Origin: JAGOCV01 sp049445855
GTDB lineage: Bacteria; Pseudomonadota; Gammaproteobacteria; Burkholderiales; Burkholderiaceae_C
Length of the DNA: 64,000 nucleotides
Assembly: GCF_049445855.1 (NCBI RefSeq)
Contig: NZ_JBMSDV010000007.1
Span: 1-64,000, forward strand
Reading direction: 5' to 3'
The notes below the pieces were generated by a model. That model was not told where the DNA came from. It did not search any database and saw only the letters and a list, made by a program, of their open reading frames with translations. Shown piece by piece: positions 53,347 through 60,422 of the stretch. How positions within the stretch are numbered: position 1 is the stretch's first letter; every line of letters starts with the position of its first letter. The translations under genes and the position numbers were made by a program.

Positions 53347-53365
53347 ATTCCGACGCAATCGGAAT
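53347..53365. promoter_or_regulatory. Probable TetR operator dyad
   Basis: ATTCCGA-CGCAA-TCGGAAT is a perfect inverted repeat with seven-base arms, 11 bases before the TetR start codon. It lies in the 155-base divergent region with the secreted-protein gene and is a likely autoregulatory operator. Confidence 0.5.
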
Positions 53366-53376
53366 AAAATGCAAAT

Positions 53377-53997
53377 ATGAATACCGCCGTCGCCCCAGCA
53401 AAGATTTCATTCAAGCAGCAGATGCTGCGCGCGCGGGAGGATGCAATCATCACGACCGTCAACCGCTTCCTTGCAGAGAAGGGGTTCGACGCGATGACCG
53501 TGGACGAGGTGGCCGCAGCCGTGGGTATCGCCAAGGCCAGCCTCTACAAGCATTTTCCCAGCAAGGAAGACTTGGCCGCCGCCGCCATGGTGCGCGTGCT
53601 CGGGCGGACGCAGGATTATCTCGACAGCATTCCTGCCGACCTGTCTGCGCTGGAGAAGTTGCGTTCCGTCGTCCGCTGGGCCATGCAGGTCCAGCTGGCG
53701 GGCGAGATGCCGACCCTGCCGAGCCAGAATTCGGTGCTGCGGGCGGCGCTCATGGCCAACCGCGAGTACATCGACGGGCTGATGATGGTGAGCGACCAGC
53801 TAGGCGGCTGGATCGAGCAGGCGCAGGCAGATGGCGCCATCGACGCCGCCCTGCCGCCCATCGCCGTGCTCTACACCCTGTATGCGCGTGCCTGCGACCC
53901 GGTGCTCGAGTTCCTCAAGGCAGGCGGCCAGCATTCGGACGAGCAGATCGTCGACCTGGTGCTGCGCACCTGCTTCGACGGCCTGCGCGCCCGCTGA
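53377..53997 (+). CDS. TetR family transcriptional regulator
   Basis: The 206-residue protein has the N-terminal helix-turn-helix (RFLAEKGFDAMTVDEVAAAVGIAKASLYKHFPSKEDL across helices 1-3). The all-helical ligand domain is not similar to a named subgroup. It is convergent with the universal stress protein gene (eight bases apart) and divergent from the secreted-protein gene, which is its most likely target besides itself. Confidence 0.88.
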   Translation: MNTAVAPAKISFKQQMLRAREDAIITTVNRFLAEKGFDAMTVDEVAAAVGIAKASLYKHFPSKEDLAAAAMVRVLGRTQDYLDSIPADLSALEKLRSVVRWAMQVQLAGEMPTLPSQNSVLRAALMANREYIDGLMMVSDQLGGWIEQAQADGAIDAALPPIAVLYTLYARACDPVLEFLKAGGQHSDEQIVDLVLRTCFDGLRAR

Positions 53998-54005
53998 AGC
54001 CGGCT

Positions 54006-54428
54006 TCAGCGCACCAGCAGGACCGGCACCTTGCTGCGTGCCAGGACCTGCGTGGCCACGGAACCCAGCACCAGACTGCCCAGCGCACCCCAGCCGTGGG
54101 AGCCCATGACCACCAGGTCGAACTTGCCGCTGTCGGCGAACTTGGCGATGGTCTCGCCGGTGGGGCCGACCTTGTAGGCCGAGCGGGCCTCCATGCCGTG
54201 ACGGCCCATGAACTTCAGGATCGGTGCCAACACTTTCCCGGCGGTTTCGGCGTGGTAGTCGTCCACGACCTTCTTGCCGAGTGCCAGCCCCGCTCTCGGG
54301 GGCAACGGCGTCAGCGCAGTGAACACGGTGAATTCGTGCCCGCCGCCGAACATCTCGTCGTGCGTGGCCAGATAGGCCAGCATCTTCTTGGTGAATTTGC
54401 TGCCGTCGGCAGCCAGCAGGATCTTCAT
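54006..54428 (-). CDS. Universal stress protein (UspA family)
   Basis: The 140-residue protein has the UspA fold: MKILLAADGSKFTKKMLAYL at the start and the ATP-binding loop VVMGSHGWGALGSLVLGSVATQVL near the end, with the G-2x-G-9x-G(S/T) pattern. It is expected to bind ATP and to act in survival under energy or oxygen stress. An FNR-like box is about 60 bases upstream of the ATG, consistent with induction when oxygen falls. Confidence 0.9.
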   Translation of the reverse strand: MKILLAADGSKFTKKMLAYLATHDEMFGGGHEFTVFTALTPLPPRAGLALGKKVVDDYHAETAGKVLAPILKFMGRHGMEARSAYKVGPTGETIAKFADSGKFDLVVMGSHGWGALGSLVLGSVATQVLARSKVPVLLVR

Positions 54429-54485
54429 GCGATACCCCTTCCTTGTTGAGTGAAGCAAGTCTAGGCCGCGGGGCCGCTGCGCCCC

Positions 54486-54499
54486 TTGACCTGAGTCAA
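54486..54499. promoter_or_regulatory. FNR/ANR-like box upstream of usp gene
   Basis: TTGAC-CTGA-GTCAA is a perfect 14-base dyad with the spacing of FNR/ANR sites (TTGAT-N4-ATCAA) and one substituted base per half. Its centre is about 64 bases before the usp start codon. It overlaps the stop codon of the metallophosphoesterase gene. Confidence 0.5.
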
Positions 54500-55329
54500 C
54501 CCGGGGCGGGTTGCCTGGCCGGAACCTCGATCACGGCGCGTGGCCGGAAGGCGTCCTGCTCGCCCTTGCCGGCATAGCCGAGCGGGTTGGCGACGACGCG
54601 GCAGCCGAGATGCTCGTAGAGGCTGGGCGCATGCAGGTGGCCATGGAGCCAGAGCTGGGCGTGGGCAAGCAGGTCGTCATGGCTGTTGCAGAAGCCTGCG
54701 GTGCCCGGTGTCAGGCCGTAGCGCGGGTCCATGCTGCGCAGGCTGGGCGCGAAGTGGGTGACCGCTACCGTCGAGCCTTCGAACGGTTCGCGCAGCGCCG
54801 CTTCGAGCCAGTCGCGGCAGACCTGGCACTGTTCGCGCACGCCTTCGGCCAGCCAGGGCTTGCCATGCCGCGTCCCCCCGGTGGTGCGCAGGTAGAAGTT
54901 GGCGGCGCGGAAGGCCTTCTCGCGCGCCTTGAGCCGTGATGCCAGAGAACCTTCGGCCGCCAGCGCGTCGAAATCGCTCCAGAGCGTGGTGCCGATGAAG
55001 CGCACACCGTCGATCACCAGCGACTCGCGCTCCAGCCACGTGATGCCCAGCCGGTCGCAGGTCTGGCGAAGGCGCACGTGGGTTTCGTCGAAATCGAGGG
55101 CGTCGTATTCGTGGTTGCCGGGTACGTAAAGCACCGGCACCGGCCAGCCGCCGTACTGGGGCAGGGGCGAGAACTGGCGCAGGCCGAAATCGGCGTCGCC
55201 CAGGCGCGAGCCGTACTGGTAGGAGCCGATGTCGCCGGCCAGCACGAGCAGATCGGCCTGCGGCGCCGGCTCGGCAATGAAGCCGGGTTGCGTTTCCAGA
55301 TGCAGGTCGGACAGGAGTTGGAGCTTCAT
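54496..55329 (-). CDS. Calcineurin-like metallophosphoesterase
   Basis: The 277-residue enzyme has the five phosphoesterase blocks: LLSDLHLE near the start, VLAGDIGS, VPGNHEYD, a histidine in AVTHFAPS and LHGHLHAP. It should be a dimetal phosphohydrolase of unknown substrate (nucleotide, cyclic nucleotide or phosphoprotein). Length and motifs are normal. The gene is separate from the usp gene by 67 bases. Confidence 0.87.
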   Translation of the reverse strand: MKLQLLSDLHLETQPGFIAEPAPQADLLVLAGDIGSYQYGSRLGDADFGLRQFSPLPQYGGWPVPVLYVPGNHEYDALDFDETHVRLRQTCDRLGITWLERESLVIDGVRFIGTTLWSDFDALAAEGSLASRLKAREKAFRAANFYLRTTGGTRHGKPWLAEGVREQCQVCRDWLEAALREPFEGSTVAVTHFAPSLRSMDPRYGLTPGTAGFCNSHDDLLAHAQLWLHGHLHAPSLYEHLGCRVVANPLGYAGKGEQDAFRPRAVIEVPARQPAPG

Positions 55330-55442
55330 GGGGCGAGGTCTGAGGCCCGAGTTTAGAGGCGCAGCCGGACTGTTCCCGCCGGGTTATGAAGCGCCGCTCC
55401 CGACGTTATGCATGAAGCGCATGAAGTCGCCCTTGATGATCT

Positions 55443-55471
55443 AGGGAAAACCCTTATTCTTCTTTCATCCC
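55443..55471 (+). promoter_or_regulatory. AGGG-N4-CCCT element with TTCATCCC (copy 1)
   Basis: AGGG-AAAA-CCCT (55443-55454) is followed by TTCATCCC at 55464-55471, 27 bases before the start of a small basic protein gene. The same pair of motifs occurs before the other small protein gene at 59886-59909. Confidence 0.45.
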
Positions 55472-55497
55472 AACAACGCGCCCCAGGCGCACCCATC

Positions 55498-55668
55498 ATG
55501 TTTGCCCTCATCGCCCGGATTTCCCAGTTCCTGCGCCCTGCCGCAGCCCGTCGCCAGAGCGTGGCCCGTTCGCTCCTCGAAAGCGCCGAAGCCCGCGCCG
55601 GTTTGAATCCCCATCAAGCGCGTGAACTGCGCGAGGCCGCCCGCGCCTACCTCAGCGTCGTGCGCTGA
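55498..55668 (+). CDS. Small basic protein (56 residues)
   Basis: The short protein begins MFALIARISQFLRPAAARR and ends QARELREAARAYLSVVR. It is arginine- and alanine-rich, probably helical and soluble. The ELREAARAYLSVVR ending is of a type I associate with recurrent small proteins of this group of bacteria, but I assign no function. It is flanked by the shared AGGG-N4-CCCT element upstream and a binding-protein gene downstream. Confidence 0.6.
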   Translation: MFALIARISQFLRPAAARRQSVARSLLESAEARAGLNPHQARELREAARAYLSVVR

Positions 55669-55746
55669 CCTGCGTTCGCGTGCGTCGCGAACCAAATACC
55701 GTTCATAAACGCGCAGCTATGGCTGCCTGGAGCCCGCGCGGCAACA

Positions 55747-56736
55747 ATGCCCCGCATGAACGCACGCTCCGCGCCGCTGCGCATGCAGCTCAACACCTTC
55801 TTCTCGGGTCCCCAGGCCTGGCTCTTCCTCGCGGAAGACCGCGGCTACCTGCGTGACGAAGGCCTGACGATTGCCTTCACCGAGGGCGACACGGCGGCCA
55901 ACGTCGTGCCGCGCATGGCGGCGGGTGGCTTCGACGTCGGCTACGGCGACCTGAATGCGCTGATCGAACACGCCGGCAAGGGCCTTGGCAATGCGCCGCT
56001 GGCCGTTTTCGCGAGCTACAACGCGTCGCCTTACACGATTGCCTTCCCTCGCGAATCGGCTGTCACCGACCCGCTGAAGCTCGCGGGCCTGAAGCTCTCG
56101 GCACACCCCAACGACGCAGCGATGATGCTGTTCCCCGAGCTGTGCCGCCTGAGCGGGCTCGACGCATCGGCGGTCGGCATCGAGATCTGCCCTGCACCGC
56201 ACAGCGACATGGTGCCGGACCTGCTCAGGGGCCGTTGGGACGGCATGTTCGGCTTCGTCAACACGCTGATCGCCGCGTCCATCGAAGCGGGCATCGATCC
56301 GAACGAGCGCCTGCATTTCATGGAATACAACGACCACCTGCCGGATCTTTACGGCATGGCGGTGCTCGCGTCGCCGCAACTGGTGCGCGATGAGCCCGAG
56401 ACCATCGAGCGCCTGCTGCGCGCGCTCAACCGGGGCCTGCAGGACACGGTGGACGACATCGACGCCGCCATCGATTCGCTCGCGCGTCGCAAGCCGGGCA
56501 TGAACCGGGAGTCCGACCGCCGCCGGCTTGAAGGCACGTTGAAGCTCGAGATGGCGCACCGCGAAGGCGCGGCGCTGGGCATCGGCCAGATGGACATGGC
56601 GCGCTTCCAGCGTTCGATCGACCTGATCTGCGCGACGCGCGGCTTGCCGCACACACCGCTGGCTTCGCAGCTCTTCAACCCGGCATGGCTGCCGCCGCTT
56701 GAAGAGCGCGTGACGCAACTCGCGCGCGAACGCTGA
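55747..56736 (+). CDS. NMT1/THI5-like ABC substrate-binding protein without signal peptide
   Basis: The 329-residue protein is of the SsuA/THI5-like family (LNTFFSGPQAWLFLAEDRGYLRDEGL, AAGGFDVGYGDLNALI, VIGI-type ligand core and RWDGMFGFVNTLIAASI). No signal peptide is visible at the start, with ATG at 55747 or 55756. That is unusual for a solute receptor and recalls cytoplasmic THI5-like enzymes. There is no permease or ATPase next to it. A role in thiamine-precursor or sulphonate/urea-like metabolism would be speculative. Confidence 0.78.
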   Translation: MPRMNARSAPLRMQLNTFFSGPQAWLFLAEDRGYLRDEGLTIAFTEGDTAANVVPRMAAGGFDVGYGDLNALIEHAGKGLGNAPLAVFASYNASPYTIAFPRESAVTDPLKLAGLKLSAHPNDAAMMLFPELCRLSGLDASAVGIEICPAPHSDMVPDLLRGRWDGMFGFVNTLIAASIEAGIDPNERLHFMEYNDHLPDLYGMAVLASPQLVRDEPETIERLLRALNRGLQDTVDDIDAAIDSLARRKPGMNRESDRRRLEGTLKLEMAHREGAALGIGQMDMARFQRSIDLICATRGLPHTPLASQLFNPAWLPPLEERVTQLARER

Positions 56737-56745
56737 AGCGATCCG

Positions 56746-57729
56746 TCAGAGCTTGATGCCCGCACCCTTCACCGTGGGGCCGAGTACCGACACCTGCTCT
56801 TTCACGAAGCTGTTGAAGCCCGCAACGCTCGTCGGCACCGCGGTGATGCCGAGCTCGACCAGCTTCTTCTTGATATCGGGCATGACCAGCACTTCGTTGC
56901 ACGCGGTGTTGAGCTTCGTCACCATGTCCGTCGGCAGTTTGGCGGGGCCGGTGAGGCCGAAGAAGTTTTCCAGCACCAGCTTGCGGTAGCCGAACTCGGT
57001 GACCGACGGCACGTCGGGCATCAGCGGCGAGCGGCCGGGCGAGGTGACGGCGAGCGGCACGAGCTGGCCGCTCTTGAAGAAGGGCACATACGCCGTGATC
57101 ACGTCGATGGCGACGGGGATGACGCCCGAGATCAGGTCGGTCGTCATCGGCGCGCCGCCGCGGTAGGGCACGTGCACCAGGTTCACGCCCATGGTCTTCT
57201 TCATCAGTTCGCCGTGGATGTGGCCGATGGAGCCGGGGCCGCCGGAGCCGAAGTCGAGCCGGCCCTGCTTGCGGGCCTGCGCTTCCAGATCGGACACGGT
57301 CTTGATCGGCACGTTGGGGTTGGCCATGATGACCAGCGGCGCGGAACCGAGATAGGCCACGTGCGTGAACGCCTCCACCGGGTCGTAGGGTTGCTTTTCC
57401 AGCGTGAACGGGCCCAGCGCGATCGGCGTGGTGTTGGACAGCATGAAGGTGTAGCCATCGGCTGGTGCCTGGGCCACGGCCATGCCGCCGATGGTGCCGC
57501 CCGCGCCGGGGCGGTTGTCCACCACCACGCTCTGGCCGAGTTTCCTGGTCAGCTGTTCGGCCATCACCCGGGCCAGGATGTCGCTCGATCCGCCGGGCGG
57601 GAAGGTGACGACGATCTTGATCGGCTTGTCCGGCCAGTTGGCGAAGGCGGGCAGCGCCAGCGAGGCGGCGGTGGCACCGGCTGCACGAAGCAGCGTACGG
57701 CGGGAGAGGGTGGGCAGTGTGTGGCGCAT
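56746..57729 (-). CDS. Bug/TctC family periplasmic solute receptor
   Basis: The 327-residue protein has a twin-arginine-like signal (SRRTLLRAAGATAASLALPAF) and the mature start WPDKPIKIVVTFPPGGSSDILAR. Ligand loops YTFMLSNTTPIALGP and FGSGGPGSIGHIHGEL, and VPYRGGAPMTTDLISGVIPVAI, place it in the Bug family. The start at 57729 is chosen over a longer frame that lacks a signal. TctAB genes are absent. It is divergent from a LysR gene with a 154-base promoter region. Confidence 0.9.
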   Translation of the reverse strand: MRHTLPTLSRRTLLRAAGATAASLALPAFANWPDKPIKIVVTFPPGGSSDILARVMAEQLTRKLGQSVVVDNRPGAGGTIGGMAVAQAPADGYTFMLSNTTPIALGPFTLEKQPYDPVEAFTHVAYLGSAPLVIMANPNVPIKTVSDLEAQARKQGRLDFGSGGPGSIGHIHGELMKKTMGVNLVHVPYRGGAPMTTDLISGVIPVAIDVITAYVPFFKSGQLVPLAVTSPGRSPLMPDVPSVTEFGYRKLVLENFFGLTGPAKLPTDMVTKLNTACNEVLVMPDIKKKLVELGITAVPTSVAGFNSFVKEQVSVLGPTVKGAGIKL

Positions 57730-57788
57730 GGCGGATCCTGATGGGAGGGGATGCTTTTCAATGTACGGCGCTGCTTCTGGCACGCCAA

Positions 57789-57798
57789 TCGCTAGCGA
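57789..57798. promoter_or_regulatory. Palindrome in Bug-LysR divergent region
   Basis: TCGCTAGCGA is a perfect ten-base palindrome 60 bases upstream of the Bug start. It is embedded in AT-richer sequence and is a candidate binding site of the LysR protein encoded at 57884-58867. Confidence 0.3.
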
Positions 57799-57883
57799 GT
57801 TATTCATCGCATAAGTAAACGGCGCCGGTCCGATGCCGGGTTGGCACCAAACTTGTGCGGGCTCACAGGAGCAGGTTTCACGC

Positions 57884-58867
57884 ATGTCCCGTGCCCACGA
57901 TCCGTTCGACACTTATCTGCTGCGCGTCTTCAGTACATTGATGACCGAGCGCAGCGTCTCGCGTGCAGCGGCGAAACTCGGGCAGTCTCAGCCGGCGGTG
58001 AGTGCGGCATTGAAGCGCCTGCGCGACATCCTGGGCGACCCGCTGCTGGTGAAAGACAAGCAGCGCATGGTGCCGACCGAGCGCGCCATGCAACTCGAGG
58101 CGTCGGTGCGCATCGTGCTCGCGGAGATCGACGGCCTGCTCGCGCCTGCCGACGTGTTCGAGCCCGCCACCACACGGCAGGTGTTCCGCGTGGGCACGCC
58201 CGACTACATCGCTCCGCCGCTCATGGCCAGCATGGTGGCGTACATGCGCATGACCGCACCTCGCGCGAAGCTGGTGATCCAGCCGCTGTCGCCCGACTTC
58301 GACTACGAAGCCGCGATGGCCGCGGGCGAGCTGGACGTGGTCATCGGCAACTGGCCGCAGCCGCCCGAGCACCTGCGCATGACCATCCTGCTGGAGGACG
58401 ACGTGGTCTGCCTGGTCGCGCGCGACCATCCGCTGGCAGCCGGCATGACGGCCATGCAGTACCTCAACGGCGCGCACATCGTGCCGCTGATGTACAGCGT
58501 GACGCAACGCGGCGTGGTGGAGTCGCACCTGGCGGCGATGCGCATGTCGCGCGAGCACACGGTGGCGGTGCCGTTCTTCAGCCTGGCGCCGCATCTGCTG
58601 GTGGGCACGGACCTCATCTTCACCACGAGCCGGCATTTCGCGGACCATTTCGCAAAGACACTGCCGCTCGCGGTGGTGGATTCGCCGATCAACTTCCCGC
58701 CGATGCGCTTCTACCAGCTGTGGCACAGCCGAACACAGCATTCGCAGGCGCATGCGTGGCTGCGCTCGCTGCTGTCGGCGGTGGCGCGCACGGCGGGTGC
58801 GACGCAGGCCTTGCGGCAGGGCATCGCCGTCCCGGCCAAACGCCCGACCGGATCAGCCGCTAGCTGA
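57884..58867 (+). CDS. LysR family transcriptional regulator
   Basis: The 327-residue protein resembles the NodD-like LysR subgroup: FDTYLLRVFSTLMTERSVSRAAAKLGQSQPAVSAALKRL in the DNA-binding part and RQVFRVGTPDYIAPPLMASMV at the start of the effector domain. The ATG at 57884 follows AGGAG. It is divergent from the Bug receptor and its 3' end overlaps the next LysR gene by eight bases. The likely target is the Bug receptor gene. Confidence 0.9.
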   Translation: MSRAHDPFDTYLLRVFSTLMTERSVSRAAAKLGQSQPAVSAALKRLRDILGDPLLVKDKQRMVPTERAMQLEASVRIVLAEIDGLLAPADVFEPATTRQVFRVGTPDYIAPPLMASMVAYMRMTAPRAKLVIQPLSPDFDYEAAMAAGELDVVIGNWPQPPEHLRMTILLEDDVVCLVARDHPLAAGMTAMQYLNGAHIVPLMYSVTQRGVVESHLAAMRMSREHTVAVPFFSLAPHLLVGTDLIFTTSRHFADHFAKTLPLAVVDSPINFPPMRFYQLWHSRTQHSQAHAWLRSLLSAVARTAGATQALRQGIAVPAKRPTGSAAS

Positions 58868-59828
58868 TGCGTGCCGGGCCGAAGGCCTGAAGCGCAGAAC
58901 GCGTCATCGCCTGGCGCAGCCACCGGTGGCCGGGCGATTGCTGCATGCGGCGATGCCACAGCGAGTCCACATGCACGGTCGGGACTTCGAACGGCAGGTC
59001 GCGCTGCACCAGTTCGTCGGCAATGCCGGTGGTGCGCACGAAGTGGCGGGGCAGCACGGTCAGCAGGTTCGAATTGGCCACCACGCGCCCGGCGGTGAAG
59101 AACTGGTTGACGGTGAGCACGATGCGACGGTTGCGGCCCATGGCCGTGAGCGCTTCGTCGATGAAGCCGAAGGGCCGGCCTGAAAAGCTCACCAGCAGGT
59201 GGCGCGCCTCGCAGAAACGGTCCACGGTGAGCGCGCCCCTGGCCAGCGGATGGCCGCGTCGCATCACGCAGACGTACTCGCCGTCGTAGAGGCGTTCATG
59301 TTCGTAGCTCAGGCCTTCGTCGGCCTGGTTGCGCGCGGTGAGGTCGGCCATCACGGCGGGAAAGTAGCCGACCGCGAGGTTGGTTGTCTCTTCATCGAGC
59401 AGGCGGCGCGGGTCGCGCGTGGTGAGGGGAACCACGCGCAGGAAAACGCCGGGTGCCTCCGCCTCCACGATGGCGACCAGACCGGGGATCAGTTCGGCCG
59501 CGGTGGCGTCGGCCATGGCGAGCACGAAGGTGTCCTGCGCCAGCGCAGGCACGAATTCGGTGGGAGCCAGCGAATCCTGCAGTTGCCGCAGCGCCTCACG
59601 CACCGAAGGCCAGAGCGCCAGGGCACGGGGCGTCGGCTCGACCCCTTGTCCCGAACGGCGCACCAGTTCGTCGCCCAGCGAATCGCGCAGCCGGCGCATG
59701 GCATTGCTGATGGCCGGCTGCGTGAGGGACAGGTTGCGCGCGGCCCGGGTGAGGCTGCGCTCGGACATGACCTCGTCGAAGACGCGCAGCAGGTTCAGGT
59801 CAAGGGTTCGGAAATTGAGCGGCTTCAT
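58860..59828 (-). CDS. LysR family transcriptional regulator
   Basis: The 322-residue regulator is also NodD-like (LDLNLLRVFDEVMSERSLTRAARNLSLTQPAISNAMRRL; FVLAMADATAAELIPGLVAIV), but is distinct from its convergent neighbour. Its start faces the small protein gene at 59956. A CTGATG-N11-CATCAG dyad at 59841-59863 lies 12 bases from its ATG. Confidence 0.9.
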   Translation of the reverse strand: MKPLNFRTLDLNLLRVFDEVMSERSLTRAARNLSLTQPAISNAMRRLRDSLGDELVRRSGQGVEPTPRALALWPSVREALRQLQDSLAPTEFVPALAQDTFVLAMADATAAELIPGLVAIVEAEAPGVFLRVVPLTTRDPRRLLDEETTNLAVGYFPAVMADLTARNQADEGLSYEHERLYDGEYVCVMRRGHPLARGALTVDRFCEARHLLVSFSGRPFGFIDEALTAMGRNRRIVLTVNQFFTAGRVVANSNLLTVLPRHFVRTTGIADELVQRDLPFEVPTVHVDSLWHRRMQQSPGHRWLRQAMTRSALQAFGPARIS

Positions 59829-59840
59829 GGCAATTCATCA

Positions 59841-59863
59841 CTGATGTGAATGATATGCATCAG
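59841..59863. promoter_or_regulatory. Dyad at LysR/small-protein divergent promoter
   Basis: CTGATG-N11-CATCAG is an inverted repeat with perfect six-base arms, 13 bases from the LysR ATG, and is suited to negative autoregulation by a LysR protein. Confidence 0.4.
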
Positions 59864-59885
59864 AAATATAAAGTGGAAAGATCAA

Positions 59886-59909
59886 AGGGTAAACCCTAAG
59901 ATTCATCCC
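59886..59909 (+). promoter_or_regulatory. AGGG-N4-CCCT element with TTCATCCC (copy 2)
   Basis: AGGG-TAAA-CCCT (59886-59897) is followed by TTCATCCC at 59902-59909, about 46 bases before the start of the 92-residue protein. Compare with the copy at 55443-55471. Confidence 0.45.
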
Positions 59910-59955
59910 ATCGACCGGGCGCGTGCCCGGTCTACACAGGGAAAAGGAAATCATC

Positions 59956-60234
59956 ATGGCCAGCTTTGTTCACCTCGAATACTCCATGCAACACCCCGGC
60001 GTGACTCGCGCCGGTCGTGCCGTGGACACGATCAAGGGCTCCGGCATCGTCGCCCTCGCCCACTCGCTGGGTCAGGCCGTGCGCAAGAGCTATGGCGCCT
60101 GGCTCGAAAGCCGCCGCCAGGCCGCCGAAGACGACAAGCTGTGGAAGCTGGCGCTGACCGATGCCCGCGTGATGGCTGAACTCAGCCGCGCGATGAGCAG
60201 CGACGCCGCCAGCGATCTGCGGAAGTATTACTGA
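59956..60234 (+). CDS. Small protein of 92 residues
   Basis: The product contains HPGVTRAGRAVDTIKGSG, WLESRRQAAEDDKLWKLAL and DARVMAELSRAMSSDAA; it has no signal peptide and no strong membrane segment. AAGGAAA precedes the ATG. The general style (basic, helical, small) recalls the DUF1127-like and similar recurrent proteins of Burkholderiales, but I do not recognise a named family. It shares an upstream element with the 56-residue protein gene and is followed by a structured repeat and terminator. Confidence 0.65.
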   Translation: MASFVHLEYSMQHPGVTRAGRAVDTIKGSGIVALAHSLGQAVRKSYGAWLESRRQAAEDDKLWKLALTDARVMAELSRAMSSDAASDLRKYY

Positions 60235-60251
60235 CCCCCCCGAAACTGAAC

Positions 60252-60353
60252 CCCCCGAAGCGCCTTCGGCGCCTCCCCCCAGGGGGCAGTGCTACGGACC
60301 GGCGGAGCCGGATCCGTGCACTCCGGGTTTAGTCGGCGCGCCACTTGGCGCGC
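60252..60353. repeat. Intergenic hairpin array (three structures)
   Basis: Three successive inverted repeats are visible. The first is the CCCCCGAAGCGCCTTCGG unit at 60252-60273. The second is a long hairpin with arms AGTGC (60288-60292) and GCACT (60318-60322) enclosing ACGGA/TCCGT and CGGC/GCCG. The third is GCGCGCCA-CT-TGGCGCGC (60336-60353). The first unit recurs at 42661. Together they resemble a dispersed intergenic repeat of Comamonadaceae. Confidence 0.6.
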
Positions 60354-60358
60354 ATAAA

Positions 60359-60391
60359 AAAAAGGCCGTGAGCTTTCGCCACGGCCTTTTT
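60359..60391. terminator. Bidirectional rho-independent terminator
   Basis: AAAAAGGCCGTG and CACGGCCTTTTT form a perfect 12-base stem around a nine-base loop. With A-runs on one side and T-runs on the other, it can stop both the 92-residue gene on the plus strand and pckG on the minus strand. Confidence 0.85.
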
Positions 60392-60422
60392 CTATGGGGC
60401 GCGACAGCGCCACCATTTGCCT

